Shown piece by piece: positions 1 to 20,371 of a DNA stretch of 64,000 nt. The translations under genes and the position numbers were made by a program. Source of the DNA: Salaquimonas pukyongi (lineage in GTDB: Bacteria > Pseudomonadota > Alphaproteobacteria > Rhizobiales > Rhizobiaceae); NCBI RefSeq assembly GCF_001953055.1, contig NZ_CP019044.1:1302001-1366000 (forward strand), written 5' to 3'. Below the pieces are notes generated by a model that was given only the letters and a program-made list of their open reading frames with translations, searched no databases and had not been told where the DNA came from. Numbering within the stretch: position 1 is the stretch's first letter; each line of letters begins with the position of its first letter.

Positions 1-225
1 CGGAATTTGGGCGCCTGGCGCCAGGGTTTCGGTTCGAACTCGTTGACCTTGTCTGTTCCACCGTCCTGCGGGACCGGCGGAATGGCCATCAGGGGACAGG
101 ACCTTGAAGCGCCGTTTTGTGCGCGGGTGTTGTCTCCCGGCGGAGCCGGAAGGGCCCGCACGGGGAGCGGCAATGTCAACCGGTTCCAGCGCATTGAAGG
201 GCTGGAGCCAGAATGGAGAGAGACT
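1..225 (+). promoter_or_regulatory. rplJ (L10) leader region
   Basis: No gene is supported here; an open frame runs through it in phase with rplJ but lacks L10-like residues. The stretch is GC-rich and can fold locally, with a self-complementary CTGGCGCCAG near 15-24 and a GTCC-TGCG-GGAC hairpin just after position 60. In bacteria the L10-(L12) complex represses its own operon by binding this leader, so an L10 leader is expected here. That is inference from position and foldability; I did not match the consensus base by base. rplK and rplA should lie just upstream, outside the window. Confidence 0.45.
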
Positions 226-744
226 GTGGATAGAGCGGAAAAACGCGAGTTCGTCCAATCCATGAACCAGGTGTTTAACGACGCCGGGGCCGTGGTTGTG
301 GCGCACTATACCGGGCTTTCCGTTTCCGAGATCAGCGCGTTCCGCGCCAAGGTCAAGGAAGCAGGCGGCCAGGTCAAGGTCGCGAAGAACCGCCTCGCCA
401 AGCTCGCTCTTCAGGGCACGGATGCAGAACACATTTCCGGACTTTTCGAGGGACAGACGCTGGTCGTCTATTCCGAGGACCCGGTGACTGCACCCAAGGC
501 GTCCGTCGATTTTTCCAAGGCCAATGACAAACTCGTCATCCTTGGCGGAGCGATGGGCGCAACGAACCTCGACGTGAACGGTGTGAAGGCGCTTGCCGAC
601 CTGCCGTCACTGGACGAGCTGCGCGCCAAGCTTGTCGGCATGATTTCCACGCCGGCAACCCGCATCGCACAGGTCGTCAACGCACCGGCAGGCCAGCTTG
701 CCCGCGTGTTCGGGGCTTATTCCCAGAAGGACGAAGCGGCGTAA
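226..744 (+). CDS. rplJ: 50S ribosomal protein L10
   Basis: Codes for L10, the base of the ribosomal stalk, which carries the L7/L12 dimers and links them to 23S rRNA. The start is taken at GTG 226 because GGAGAG lies 5 bases upstream and the product then begins [10 protein letters not shown] and is 172 aa, the usual alphaproteobacterial length. An upstream ATG at 7 in the same frame gives 245 aa with a tail unlike L10. The body shows the typical L10 N-domain, with VVVAHYTGL and [11 protein letters not shown]. It lies 45 bases before rplL, its stalk partner. Confidence 0.97.
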   Translation: MDRAEKREFVQSMNQVFNDAGAVVVAHYTGLSVSEISAFRAKVKEAGGQVKVAKNRLAKLALQGTDAEHISGLFEGQTLVVYSEDPVTAPKASVDFSKANDKLVILGGAMGATNLDVNGVKALADLPSLDELRAKLVGMISTPATRIAQVVNAPAGQLARVFGAYSQKDEAA

Positions 745-789
745 GGCCGTTTTTCGACAAACAGTTCGAACTGAAAAGGAAACATCAAA

Positions 790-1170
790 ATGGCTGATCT
801 CGCAAAGATCGTGGACGATTTGTCCAACCTTACGGTTTTGGAAGCTGCCGAGCTTTCCAAGATGCTTGAAGAAAAATGGGGCGTGTCCGCCGCTGCTCCC
901 GTCGCTGTGGCTGCTGCTGCAGGCGGTGCTGCCGGTGGCGAAGCTGCTGCAGAAGAGAAAGACGAATTCGACGTCGTTCTCGCCGAAGCCGGCGCCCAGA
1001 AAATCAACGTCATCAAGGAAGTCCGCGGCATCACCGGCCTTGGCCTGAAAGAAGCCAAGGATCTCGTCGAAGGCGCGCCCAAGCCTGTCAAGGAAGGCGT
1101 TGCCAAGGCGGAAGCCGAGGAAATCAAGAAGAAACTCGAAGAAGCCGGCGCCAAGGTTGAGCTCAAGTAG
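790..1170 (+). CDS. rplL: 50S ribosomal protein L7/L12
   Basis: 126-aa stalk protein that recruits and activates the translational GTPases (EF-Tu and EF-G, both also in this window). The N-terminal dimerisation region (about 1-35, [19 protein letters not shown]) is followed by an Ala/Gly-rich hinge (about 36-57) and the conserved C-terminal domain with [18 protein letters not shown] and [18 protein letters not shown] lies just upstream of the ATG. Length and domain order are normal for the family. Confidence 0.98.
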   Translation: MADLAKIVDDLSNLTVLEAAELSKMLEEKWGVSAAAPVAVAAAAGGAAGGEAAAEEKDEFDVVLAEAGAQKINVIKEVRGITGLGLKEAKDLVEGAPKPVKEGVAKAEAEEIKKKLEEAGAKVELK

Positions 1171-1541
1171 GTTCTTTTTTTCGCCAGATTCGTCTGGCCC
1201 ACAAGATCGGGTTCCGGATTCGCAGCGATTCCGGAACCTGCAACCGGGTTTGCCGCCAAACTTCACCAGATTGGCAGCCCCGGGCATTGTCCGGCCAAAG
1301 CGGCGTGGTTGTTTTTATGCCGGACAGTACATATCTGGGTTGTTGCGAAGGGATGGCAGCACCCTGCGGCAGGTACAGTACCGGTTTGCCCCCGGAAATT
1401 TTAGCGGTGATGCCGCTGAAGCATGTCTTAAGAACCGACAGAATGGGTTCTTCGGAGATGGTTCAGGCGGACAGCCGCATTTTGACGTTTTGATGGGCGC
1501 TGTTTCGCGCAAGGTGCCCGCAACCTGATCAAGGAGCAACG
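1171..1541 (+). promoter_or_regulatory. rplL-rpoB spacer with two hairpins
   Basis: 371 bases without a credible gene. Two strong inverted repeats are visible: GCCAGA-TTCG-TCTGGC at 1183-1198, with a UUCG tetraloop, and GGTTCCGGA/TCCGGAACC at 1210-1238 with an 11-base loop. Neither is followed by a T-run, and the only T-run (1175-1181) precedes the first stem, so a classical terminator is not supported. In E. coli this spacer holds an attenuator and an RNase III site that set the ratio of stalk protein to RNA polymerase. An equivalent role is inferred from position only. The rpoB ribosome binding site AAGGAG is at 1531-1536. Confidence 0.5.
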
Positions 1542-5692
<4,151 letters not shown>

Positions 5693-5698
5693 TCAAAA

Positions 5699-5728
5699 GG
5701 GCAGGGGAGCAGCAACGCGCTCCTGCCC
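5699..5728 (+). promoter_or_regulatory. rpoB-rpoC intergenic hairpin
   Basis: GGGCAGG and CCTGCCC, extended by GAGC/GCTC after a two-base bulge, form a stem of about 10 bp just after the rpoB stop. No T-run follows, so it is unlikely to end transcription. It may act as an RNA processing or stability element between rpoB and rpoC. The rest of the spacer to 5846 shows only the rpoC ribosome binding site (GAAGGAG). Confidence 0.4.
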
Positions 5729-5846
5729 CCCAGTTAGCGTGATCAGTCAGCGTAAACCGCATAACGAATTATCATGTGTTTTGAAGTCGAGCGAATAGAC
5801 ATTTGAAGCACTCTTCAAAAGGGCAAGTTCCCGAAGGAGCCAACAC

Positions 5847-10040
<4,194 letters not shown>

Positions 10041-10067
10041 GGCGCCTTGCCACAGAGCACAATACTG

Positions 10068-10094
10068 AAAAGGCCCGCTTGTGCGGGCCTTTTT
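10068..10094 (+). terminator. Intrinsic terminator after rpoC
   Basis: AGGCCCGC (10071-10078), loop TTGT, GCGGGCCT (10083-10090), then a T-run to 10094, preceded by an A-run. This is a textbook rho-independent terminator 30 bases after the rpoC stop. Confidence 0.93.
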
Positions 10095-10173
10095 GCCAAT
10101 GGTGGTATGGCGCAGCACTCAGGGACACAGCACTCATAGCGGTGATAGAATGCAGGCTTGTGTCAGCTATCGA

Positions 10174-11043
10174 TTAGAATGGGCATACATCAAGCAGACG
10201 GTTTGCCATCTTTGAGGTATCGGGCTGCGGCGAAAGCTTTGCTAATTGCTCAATTCTCTCCATTGAGAACGTTTCATCGATTAAATGTGGCTCTACGGAG
10301 TCGAAGCATCCTGTTCCTTCATAATAGTCCACAAATTTGATGCTGTCCCCGTCCAGGGGATCGCCGTTAAATGTAACCCAAGCCGAGGGGCGGCCATATG
10401 CATGTGAAATAATCAACCCATGTAACGAGCTGGATACGGTCACATTGCAGTCCATTATCTGCTCAACAACTTCTTGAACAGGTTTGCGAACATCAATTAT
10501 CTTTACTGATTTTTCTATCTGACTGTCGGCCAGAAACTTTTTGCGTACAGTATCCAAATGAACGTAATGCGGTATTATCCCAAGGCGGGTCGTCGCTATC
10601 CCGGTATCTGGGAATATTTTGGGCAGAATAATACCAGGGTCTCCATACACAGGGGGGCAGTCGTACCCAAGTTCAATACAGCGTGCGCGTGTCCGCGGGC
10701 CGCGAACAGCAAGAATTTCATGCGGCCGCGAAAATGTATCATTCTGATGTATGATACCTGACCCCCATACCGTCGCACAGTTATCAACGCGTATCTTCCG
10801 CATAATGCTGCCCGCGGTAAAAAACATCTTGCCAAAGCCAACATTGAATTTCTTGGGTCTAAAGTGGTATGGCTCGTTACCTGTCCGCCATTCATAAATC
10901 AGCGGCCCGATCCAATCACCAAAATTGCGGGGGTTATACCACGCCCAGTACATGTTTCGTGCGTTGCAAAGTCCCGCCTTTTGGGCAAGTCTCAACGGCC
11001 CAAGTTTGGCTGGCCGCTGCCAGATATCATCACTTCGTTTCAC
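10174..11043 (-). CDS. Polysaccharide pyruvyl transferase family protein
   Basis: 289-aa protein with the features of the PF04230 (WcaK/CsaB-type) family, which adds ketal pyruvate or related groups to surface glycans. Visible motifs are NFGDWIGP near residue 39, VWGSG near residue 91, the nucleotide-sugar-fold motif GDPGIILPK, and SSLHGLIISHAYGRP, the best family signature. No signal peptide or membrane segment is evident, so a cytoplasmic enzyme is expected. It opposes both rpoC and the ligase-like gene. Base composition is lower in GC than the flanking ribosomal genes. With the neighbouring ligase it suggests an acquired surface-polysaccharide insert. The exact substrate is unknown. Confidence 0.8.
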   Translation of the reverse strand: MKRSDDIWQRPAKLGPLRLAQKAGLCNARNMYWAWYNPRNFGDWIGPLIYEWRTGNEPYHFRPKKFNVGFGKMFFTAGSIMRKIRVDNCATVWGSGIIHQNDTFSRPHEILAVRGPRTRARCIELGYDCPPVYGDPGIILPKIFPDTGIATTRLGIIPHYVHLDTVRKKFLADSQIEKSVKIIDVRKPVQEVVEQIMDCNVTVSSSLHGLIISHAYGRPSAWVTFNGDPLDGDSIKFVDYYEGTGCFDSVEPHLIDETFSMERIEQLAKLSPQPDTSKMANRLLDVCPF

Positions 11044-11416
11044 TTTGAGTTCTCAATATTGGGCAGTAAGCTACTTTATTTGGCGCAAGTCATATTTGGC
11101 AGAACTGCAAGCCCGATACTAGCCAAAATCACATTGCCGATCTCGAAAAACCCGAATTGCACTGGGGCGAGGTAATACTCGGCCAATGTAACGTTTCTCT
11201 GCCCATCGTAGCTGAATTTGCGTTAAAAAGCTGCATCTTAGCCTGTGGGTGTTGGGTCTCCTTATGTGCCATCGTGTGGTATAAAAGAAGCTCATCTTGT
11301 GAAATATGCCAGCCGCAGTTCGACAAGTCACGGGAGGCAATGTCAAAGCTGCGCCTCACGGAGAGTGTGCATACAGCTATTTCCAGGAAGTCGACTGAAA
11401 AATAAAAGAGAATAAA
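11044..11416. other. Divergent intergenic region in the polysaccharide insert
   Basis: 373 bases between the two divergent polysaccharide genes. Short open frames on both strands (for example 11157-11405 plus and 11129-11359 minus) show no recognisable protein features and weak start signals, so none is called. It should hold the promoters for both neighbours. The region may contain decayed coding sequence, but I cannot show this. Confidence 0.45.
11277..11285 (+). promoter_or_regulatory. Possible extended -10 promoter for the ligase-like gene
   Basis: TGG followed by TATAAA matches an extended -10 element (TGnTATAAT type), about 130 bases before the ATG at 11417. No -35 hexamer lies at the right distance; the nearest candidate, TTGGGT at 11252, is 22 bases away. 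Weak evidence. Confidence 0.3.
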
Positions 11417-12868
11417 ATGTTGAATAAAACAGAGTTTAGCGCTGAAAAGTTTTCAAATATATTATTACCAGTAGCGCTAGCAAGCGTTTTAGGCGATGAG
11501 AATATTACATTTATAGTTTTACTGTTGTCATATTTATGCAATGTTTATTACTTTAAAGAGAGGGATGGAGATGTTGAAAGGTATTTTTTGAAAGGTTTCT
11601 TTATTTTTATCGCAATAATATCTTTAATTGTACTGCTAAATGGATTCTTGATTGGGAGTGATTTTGAGAGCGTTTTTGTGGATAGGCATAGGCTATTTTT
11701 ACTAATTTTATTTTTGCCGGTGATTGTGGATTTTTCCTATGTAACAATTATGAAATCTGAGTTGGATTATTATAAAGTATTTTATTTATATCATGTTTCT
11801 CTGTTTTTAATAATTTTCGCCAAGTTGGTGTATGTGCTTCTTACCAAGGAAGCACCCTTTAGGACTGGTCTCGAAGGGGTGCTTGGCCAGTCTAGTGGTT
11901 TTTTTGGCAGGAACCCAAGTTTCTACGATGATTACGCCGTTGCGGCAATTTGTGCATCAATATGGACAACGATGTTGGCGGTTTGGAACAGCAGCAATAG
12001 CAGATTGAACCCGCATTGGCTGATTGTAGTGATTATGATGCCAATCCTTTGGGGCATTATAATTTATGGAGAAAGCCGGGGCGGCTGGTTAGGTATCACG
12101 GCAGCTCTCGGCTTCTCGCTAGCGGTTCTTGTTTGTTTTCGCAAATACGCTGTGGCGCTTGCTGCGATCGTAATAGTTTTGCTTCTGTCGGCATCCCAAT
12201 GGGATCGGATTGTTCCCGAGGCAACGAAAAGCTGGCCTACGGTAAAACGCCACATAACATCGCTTTTGCAAGAGCCGAATCAATCTCGACAAGCAAACCG
12301 GCCTGCAGCGCAAGTTGATAACTCAGCCAAGCCGGACGACGCGGCTGGAGAACCCGACAACACGCTTGATGGTGGGCCCGACTGTTCCGATGGCAAAGCG
12401 ACAGCAGCCGATGTCACCTGGAAGGGGAGGGACGCTAATGTCGAGCTTCGCTTTGCCATTTATGATTTTGCTTTCAGGGCTTGGTTGGAGCGTCCTCTGC
12501 TCGGATATGGTGCCTACGACAAGCATCAACTGGTTAAACACATCCCGACCGACGACATGTGTGCTGTTCTTTATCTGGATCATGCGCACAACTTGTATCT
12601 GCATATTGCCGTTATTGGCGGTCTCGTGTTGTTGATTCCCGTACTTATAATTTTGGCCGCGCCGCTACTGCTCATGTTTCATGCAATGTGGTGCGGCAAA
12701 CAGGGGGCAATACTCTATGCGCCGAGTGCTGCTTTTAGCGTTTTCATTATGGTCGAGAATCTTTTCAATCTGAACTTTGCAAATCTTCAGTATAGCGTAT
12801 TTGCCTCATGGACGCTGATGACAACCGCCACCTACGTGCTGGTTCACAAGTCTCGATTGCAGGTATAA
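11417..12868 (+). CDS. O-antigen ligase / polymerase-like membrane protein
   Basis: 483-aa polytopic inner-membrane protein with roughly 10-12 hydrophobic segments and a large hydrophilic loop (about residues 285-345, rich in Asn, Pro, Asp and Ala). The motif GESRGGWLG near residue 218, just before a membrane segment, and the RPLLGYG motif after the loop are typical of the Wzy_C/WaaL family (PF04932). That family ligates or polymerises O-antigen or exopolysaccharide in the periplasm. Codon use is unusual: the first 400 or so bases are very AT-rich, while the second half is close to the genome average. WaaL and Wzy functions cannot be told apart here. Confidence 0.78.
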   Translation: MLNKTEFSAEKFSNILLPVALASVLGDENITFIVLLLSYLCNVYYFKERDGDVERYFLKGFFIFIAIISLIVLLNGFLIGSDFESVFVDRHRLFLLILFLPVIVDFSYVTIMKSELDYYKVFYLYHVSLFLIIFAKLVYVLLTKEAPFRTGLEGVLGQSSGFFGRNPSFYDDYAVAAICASIWTTMLAVWNSSNSRLNPHWLIVVIMMPILWGIIIYGESRGGWLGITAALGFSLAVLVCFRKYAVALAAIVIVLLLSASQWDRIVPEATKSWPTVKRHITSLLQEPNQSRQANRPAAQVDNSAKPDDAAGEPDNTLDGGPDCSDGKATAADVTWKGRDANVELRFAIYDFAFRAWLERPLLGYGAYDKHQLVKHIPTDDMCAVLYLDHAHNLYLHIAVIGGLVLLIPVLIILAAPLLLMFHAMWCGKQGAILYAPSAAFSVFIMVENLFNLNFANLQYSVFASWTLMTTATYVLVHKSRLQV

Positions 12869-12922
12869 ATCCTGTCCAAATGCCAAGCGTCCCGTGTTGC
12901 CGAAAAGTCTCAGAGGCCCCCC

Positions 12923-13240
12923 CTACTGCAGGGTGCCGAGCCCGTCGATTTCCTCGCCGTCATAGGCGATCAGCGCGATTTCGCCTTCAAGGGCCGCCTG
13001 ATAGGCTGATGCGAAGGGTTCCTCGTCGGGCGCTTCCTCCAGATTGCCGATCTGGTGCAGATTGGCTTCCTCATAGCCCTGCTGGGCCAGTGCCTCCAGG
13101 CAGCTGCGCACCGCAGAATCATCGTCGGCCCCGCTCAGCAGCGCGTTGAAGGGCCGCATTTCGCTCTCTTCTGCCCGGCGCACTTCGCCCAGGATGATGA
13201 ACACCATGACGTCGTCTTCTTCCTGGCCGGGTTGGGACAT
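12923..13240 (-). CDS. Small conserved acidic hypothetical protein
   Basis: 105-aa acidic protein, MSQPGQEEDDVMVFIILGEVRRAEE at its start (shown in two parts: MSQPGQEEDD, then VMVFIILGEVRRAEE). The ATG at 13240 is preceded by GGAAAAG and removes an unlikely N-terminal extension of the longer open frame. No membrane segment or signal peptide. The sequence is consistent with a soluble alpha/beta fold, with FNALLSGADDD, SCLEALAQQGYEEA and a closing IALIAYDGEEIDG. I recall similar small proteins beside rpsL in related bacteria but know no function. It is divergent from the str operon, so the 546-base gap between them must hold both promoters. Confidence 0.7.
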   Translation of the reverse strand: MSQPGQEEDDVMVFIILGEVRRAEESEMRPFNALLSGADDDSAVRSCLEALAQQGYEEANLHQIGNLEEAPDEEPFASAYQAALEGEIALIAYDGEEIDGLGTLQ

Positions 13241-13455
13241 GCTCTTTTCCGGTTTGCGCGTATAGGGGCGCTTTGTGCACCCGTGTCCGCCGACCAAGCC
13301 TGAAAACAGCGCCCATTGCAAGGCGGCCAGGGAGATTTGCCGGGATTTGCCAGGTTTTGCGCGCCATGCAGCCGATATTCCGCTGCGCCATGGCAATCCT
13401 GCAGTCCAAATTGCTGTTTTGACTCGTTTTTTTGCTTGCCTGCCCGCGATCAGGG

Positions 13456-13484
13456 TTGACGGGCAGAATCGAAGCATTTATAGG
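13456..13484 (+). promoter_or_regulatory. Promoter of the str (rpsL) operon
   Basis: TTGACG (13456-13461), a 17-base spacer, then TATAGG (13479-13484): near-consensus sigma-70 spacing and sequence. It is the best promoter candidate upstream of rpsL and predicts a start near 13491, leaving an untranslated leader of about 295 bases. Confidence 0.7.
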
Positions 13485-13786
13485 CAGCGCCAGCACAAGC
13501 CGATGTGATCCGGGACCGTTCCGGAGCGACTCGCTCCAGAACCGTCTGGTTTGTTTCCAGACACCGTATCAAACAAGGCTTGCAAAAACGAAACTGATTT
13601 CAGGCTGCACGAACGGGAAACCGTTCCTCTGCGTGTTTGAGGCTTCCGCTCTGGGATTTCCGGGTGAAATTCACCGGTCACGAGCGGCGAGCCTTTTTGC
13701 ATGTTGTGCGGCCCGCGGCGCCGGAAGACGCCATGTCGAGATTGCCCGCAAGGGTTATGATAAACCGTAACAAGGTCAGGTTTTGA
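13485..13786 (+). promoter_or_regulatory. rpsL operon leader
   Basis: About 300 bases with no gene between the promoter and rpsL. A compact hairpin GGAGCG-ACT-CGCTCC lies near 13526-13540. The length and structure suggest a post-transcriptional control region for the str operon, but no known riboswitch or ribosomal-protein leader could be identified by eye. The other half of this gap (13241-13455) shows nothing beyond the upstream signals of the divergent gene. Confidence 0.4.
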
Positions 13787-14158
13787 ATGCCAACGGTTAA
13801 CCAGCTTGTACGCAACCCGCGCAAGAAAGTCGTAAAGCGGAACAAGGTTCCGGCCATGGAGCAGTGCCCGCAGAAACGCGGCGTGTGCACGCGCGTCTAT
13901 ACCACGACGCCGAAAAAGCCGAACTCGGCGCTCCGCAAGGTTGCCAAGATTCGTCTTACCAACGGGTTTGAAGTGATCGGTTATATTCCGGGCGAGGGGC
14001 ATAACCTTCAAGAGCACTCGGTGGTGATGATCCGTGGCGGCCGCGTCAAGGACCTTCCCGGTGTGCGCTATCACATTATTCGCGGCGTTCTGGACACCCA
14101 GGGCGTGAAAAACCGCAAGCAGCGCCGTTCCAAATACGGCGCCAAACGTCCGAAGTAA
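13787..14158 (+). CDS. rpsL: 30S ribosomal protein S12
   Basis: 123-aa decoding-centre protein. The loop [15 protein letters not shown] has Lys43, and the second loop [13 protein letters not shown] has the conserved Lys, so both positions where streptomycin-resistance changes usually fall are wild type. The C-terminal tail is basic ([16 protein letters not shown]). First gene of the str operon; rpsG follows after 72 bases. Confidence 0.99.
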   Translation: MPTVNQLVRNPRKKVVKRNKVPAMEQCPQKRGVCTRVYTTTPKKPNSALRKVAKIRLTNGFEVIGYIPGEGHNLQEHSVVMIRGGRVKDLPGVRYHIIRGVLDTQGVKNRKQRRSKYGAKRPK

Positions 14159-14218
14159 CCGAAACGTAGTGGAGGTTACCCCGGGCAGCGCAAGGCGCGA
14201 CGGACCCGGGGTCCATGA

Positions 14219-14701
<483 letters not shown>

Positions 14702-14753
14702 CGGATTTGAATTGATCGCCGGCCCCGGGCCGGCAAGCAAGAGGTAGACGGCA

Positions 14754-16847
<2,094 letters not shown>

Positions 16848-16913
16848 CGAAATTAACCTATTGAGTTCAATTGCTTGAGATGAGTTTCTCATCCGCTGAA
16901 ATGGAGAAGTCCC

Positions 16914-18089
<1,176 letters not shown>

Positions 18090-18187
18090 GGAAAAAACCG
18101 GCGGGGCAGGTGACCTGTCCCGCCAGGAAAAACGGCACTGTGAACATCGATTTGCAGGCTGGTATCCAGGTTTGAGAAAGCAAGAAC

Positions 18188-18496
18188 ATGACTGGGCAAA
18201 ACATTCGCATCCGCCTGAAGGCGTTTGACCATCGCATCCTCGATGCTTCGACCAAGGAGATTGTCTCCACGGCCAAGCGCACCGGTGCCCAGGTTCGCGG
18301 TCCCGTACCGCTGCCGACCCGGATCGAGAAGTTTACGGTCAACCGCTCGCCGCATATCGACAAGAAAAGCCGTGAGCAGTTCGAAATGCGCACCCACAAG
18401 CGGATGCTCGACATTGTCGACCCGACGCCGCAGACCGTGGATGCCCTGATGAAACTGGACCTTTCCGCCGGCGTTGACGTCGAGATCAAGCTGTAG
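18188..18496 (+). CDS. rpsJ: 30S ribosomal protein S10 (NusE)
   Basis: 102-aa protein of the 30S head that also acts as NusE in transcription antitermination. Start [19 protein letters not shown] and the [20 protein letters not shown] loop are typical. First gene of the S10 cluster, 98 bases after tuf with no terminator between, so str and S10 are probably co-transcribed. Nearly perfect match to the family in length. Confidence 0.99.
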   Translation: MTGQNIRIRLKAFDHRILDASTKEIVSTAKRTGAQVRGPVPLPTRIEKFTVNRSPHIDKKSREQFEMRTHKRMLDIVDPTPQTVDALMKLDLSAGVDVEIKL

Positions 18497-18555
18497 GCGA
18501 AGAGATAAACGGGAGTAGGGGCTTTTGCTCCGCAACTCTGTGAAGGAATGAACCG

Positions 18556-19434
18556 ATGCGTTCTGGTGTAATTGCACAGAAACTGGGAATGACGCGCATC
18601 TATACCGATGCGGGAGAGCAGGTGCCGGTCACTGTTCTCAAACTGGACAAGCTCCAGGTTGTCGCCCAGCGTACCGAGGACAAGCATGGCTACACCGCCG
18701 TGCAGCTTGGCGCCGGCCTTGCCAAGGTCAAGAACACGACCAAGCCGATGCGCGGCCATTTCGCCACAGCGAAGGTCGAGCCCAAGCGCCGTGTGGCCGA
18801 GTTCCGCGTATCTCCGGAAAACCTGCTGGATGTGGGCACCGAGATCATCGCCGGCCATTATCTGCCGGGCCAGTATGTGGATGTCAGCGGCGACACGATC
18901 GGCAAGGGCTTTGCCGGTGTCATGAAACGCCACAATTTCGGCGGCGGCCGGGCAACCCACGGCAACTCGATTTCGCACCGCTCGCACGGCTCCACCGGCC
19001 AGTGTCAGGATCCGGGCAAGGTGTTCAAGGGCAAGAAGATGGCCGGCCACATGGGCAACAGCCGCGTGACCACCCAGAACCTGCGCGTTTACGATGTCGA
19101 CAACGATCGCGGCCTTATCCTGGTTCGCGGTGCGGTTCCCGGCCCCAAGGGCGCCTGGGTTCTGGTCAAGGATGCGGTCAAGAAACCGCTTCCTGAAGAC
19201 GTGATTCTGCCGGCTGCAACCCGCAAGGACATTGCTGCCGCAGAAGAAGCTGCCAAGGCTGCCGAAGAAGCGATGGTGGCAGAAGAAGCCGAAGCACAGG
19301 CAGCAGCAGCTGCCGAGCGTGAGGCCGCCCGTGCTGCAGCTGCTGCCGATGCCGAGAAGGAAGCTGCTTCGGACGCGGATGCAAAATCTGACGCCAAACC
19401 GGATGGTAGTGCAGGCGAGGGAGACAATTCGTGA
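18556..19434 (+). CDS. rplC: 50S ribosomal protein L3 with long Ala/Glu-rich C-terminal tail
   Basis: 292 aa, clearly longer than the usual 205-240. Residues 1-220 are a normal L3, with [16 protein letters not shown] and the [13 protein letters not shown] segment near the peptidyl transferase centre. Residues 221-292 are a low-complexity Ala/Glu/Lys/Asp tail predicted to be helical and then disordered and acidic. Shorter tails occur in related Hyphomicrobiales; this one is about 72 residues. The tail is in frame and codon use is unchanged, so it is not an obvious error. The stop overlaps the rplD start by one base. Confidence 0.96.
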   Translation: MRSGVIAQKLGMTRIYTDAGEQVPVTVLKLDKLQVVAQRTEDKHGYTAVQLGAGLAKVKNTTKPMRGHFATAKVEPKRRVAEFRVSPENLLDVGTEIIAGHYLPGQYVDVSGDTIGKGFAGVMKRHNFGGGRATHGNSISHRSHGSTGQCQDPGKVFKGKKMAGHMGNSRVTTQNLRVYDVDNDRGLILVRGAVPGPKGAWVLVKDAVKKPLPEDVILPAATRKDIAAAEEAAKAAEEAMVAEEAEAQAAAAAEREAARAAAAADAEKEAASDADAKSDAKPDGSAGEGDNS

Positions 19435-20054
19435 TGGACATGAACGTAACCACCCTTGACGGCAAGGCTTCGGGCAAGATTGCCCTTTCCGATGCCGTGT
19501 TCGGCCTGGAGCCGCGCACCGACATCCTGCAGCGCATGGTGCGCTATCAGCTCGCCAAGCGGCGTGCCGGTACCCATGACGTGAAAAACCGCAGTGAAAT
19601 CTCGCGCACCGGCGCCAAGATGTACAAGCAGAAGGGCACCGGCCGGGCTCGTCACTCCACGGCAAAGGCTCCGCAGTTCCGCGGTGGCGGCCGTGCCTTT
19701 GGCCCGACCCCGCGCGATCACGGTTTCGATCTGCCGAAAAAGGTTCGCGCCCTGGCACTGAAACATGCCTTGTCGGCCAAGCGCGCTTCCGACCAGCTGA
19801 TCGTCATGGACGATCTGGCCCTGAAGGAAGCCAAGACATCGTCAATGCGCGGCAAGCTGAAGAAACTCGGCCTTGAAAATGCACTGTTCATCGCTGGCGC
19901 CGAAGTCGACAGCAATTTTGCGATGGCTGCCCGCAACATTCCCAACACGGATGTTCTGCCGGTTCAGGGCATCAACGTGTACGACATTCTGCGCCGGGAG
20001 AAACTGGTTCTCTCCAAGGCCGCCGTCGAAGCCCTGGAGGCACGGTTCAAATGA
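19434..20054 (+). CDS. rplD: 50S ribosomal protein L4
   Basis: 206-aa protein lining the exit tunnel; in E. coli L4 also represses the S10 operon. The tunnel loop shows [22 protein letters not shown] and the conserved [16 protein letters not shown] 19434 overlaps the rplC stop by one base (TGATG), with GAGGGAG upstream. GTG 19431 and ATG 19440 are possible alternative starts differing by one or two residues. The 3' end overlaps rplW by 4 bases. Confidence 0.98.
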   Translation: MDMNVTTLDGKASGKIALSDAVFGLEPRTDILQRMVRYQLAKRRAGTHDVKNRSEISRTGAKMYKQKGTGRARHSTAKAPQFRGGGRAFGPTPRDHGFDLPKKVRALALKHALSAKRASDQLIVMDDLALKEAKTSSMRGKLKKLGLENALFIAGAEVDSNFAMAARNIPNTDVLPVQGINVYDILRREKLVLSKAAVEALEARFK

Positions 20055-20344
20055 GCAACATCCATCATTACGACGTGATCGTTTCACCGGTCATTACGGA
20101 AAAATCGACGATGGCCTCTGAATCGAACCAGGTGGTCTTCAACGTTGCTCCCGACGCCACCAAGCCGGAAATCAAGGCGGCTGTAGAAAGCCTGTTTTCC
20201 GTCAAGGTTGCTTCGGTCAACACACTGGTCCGCAAGGGCAAGGTTAAGCGCTTTCGCGGCATCAAGGGCCGTCAAAGCAACGTCAAGAAGGCTGTCGTCA
20301 CCCTGGCCGAAGGCCAGTCGATCGACGTGACCACCGGTCTTTAA
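20051..20344 (+). CDS. rplW: 50S ribosomal protein L23
   Basis: 97-aa protein at the tunnel exit, docking site for trigger factor and SRP. The motif [14 protein letters not shown] at the start and [18 protein letters not shown] are diagnostic. The ATG overlaps the rplD stop (ATGA), so translation is probably coupled. Normal length. Confidence 0.98.
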   Translation: MSNIHHYDVIVSPVITEKSTMASESNQVVFNVAPDATKPEIKAAVESLFSVKVASVNTLVRKGKVKRFRGIKGRQSNVKKAVVTLAEGQSIDVTTGL

Positions 20345-20371
20345 GGCAATAGCAGGCAAGGGTTTAAAACC

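Noticed and set aside
7-225. N-terminal extension of L10
   Set aside because: The residues are not L10-like and a good ribosome site precedes the GTG at 226.
11157-11405. Small plus-strand frame before the ligase-like gene
   Set aside because: No ribosome site and no protein-like features; minus-strand frames cover the same bases equally well.
13787-14158. Streptomycin-resistance change in S12
   Set aside because: Lys43 and the Lys in GGRVKDLPG are both wild type.
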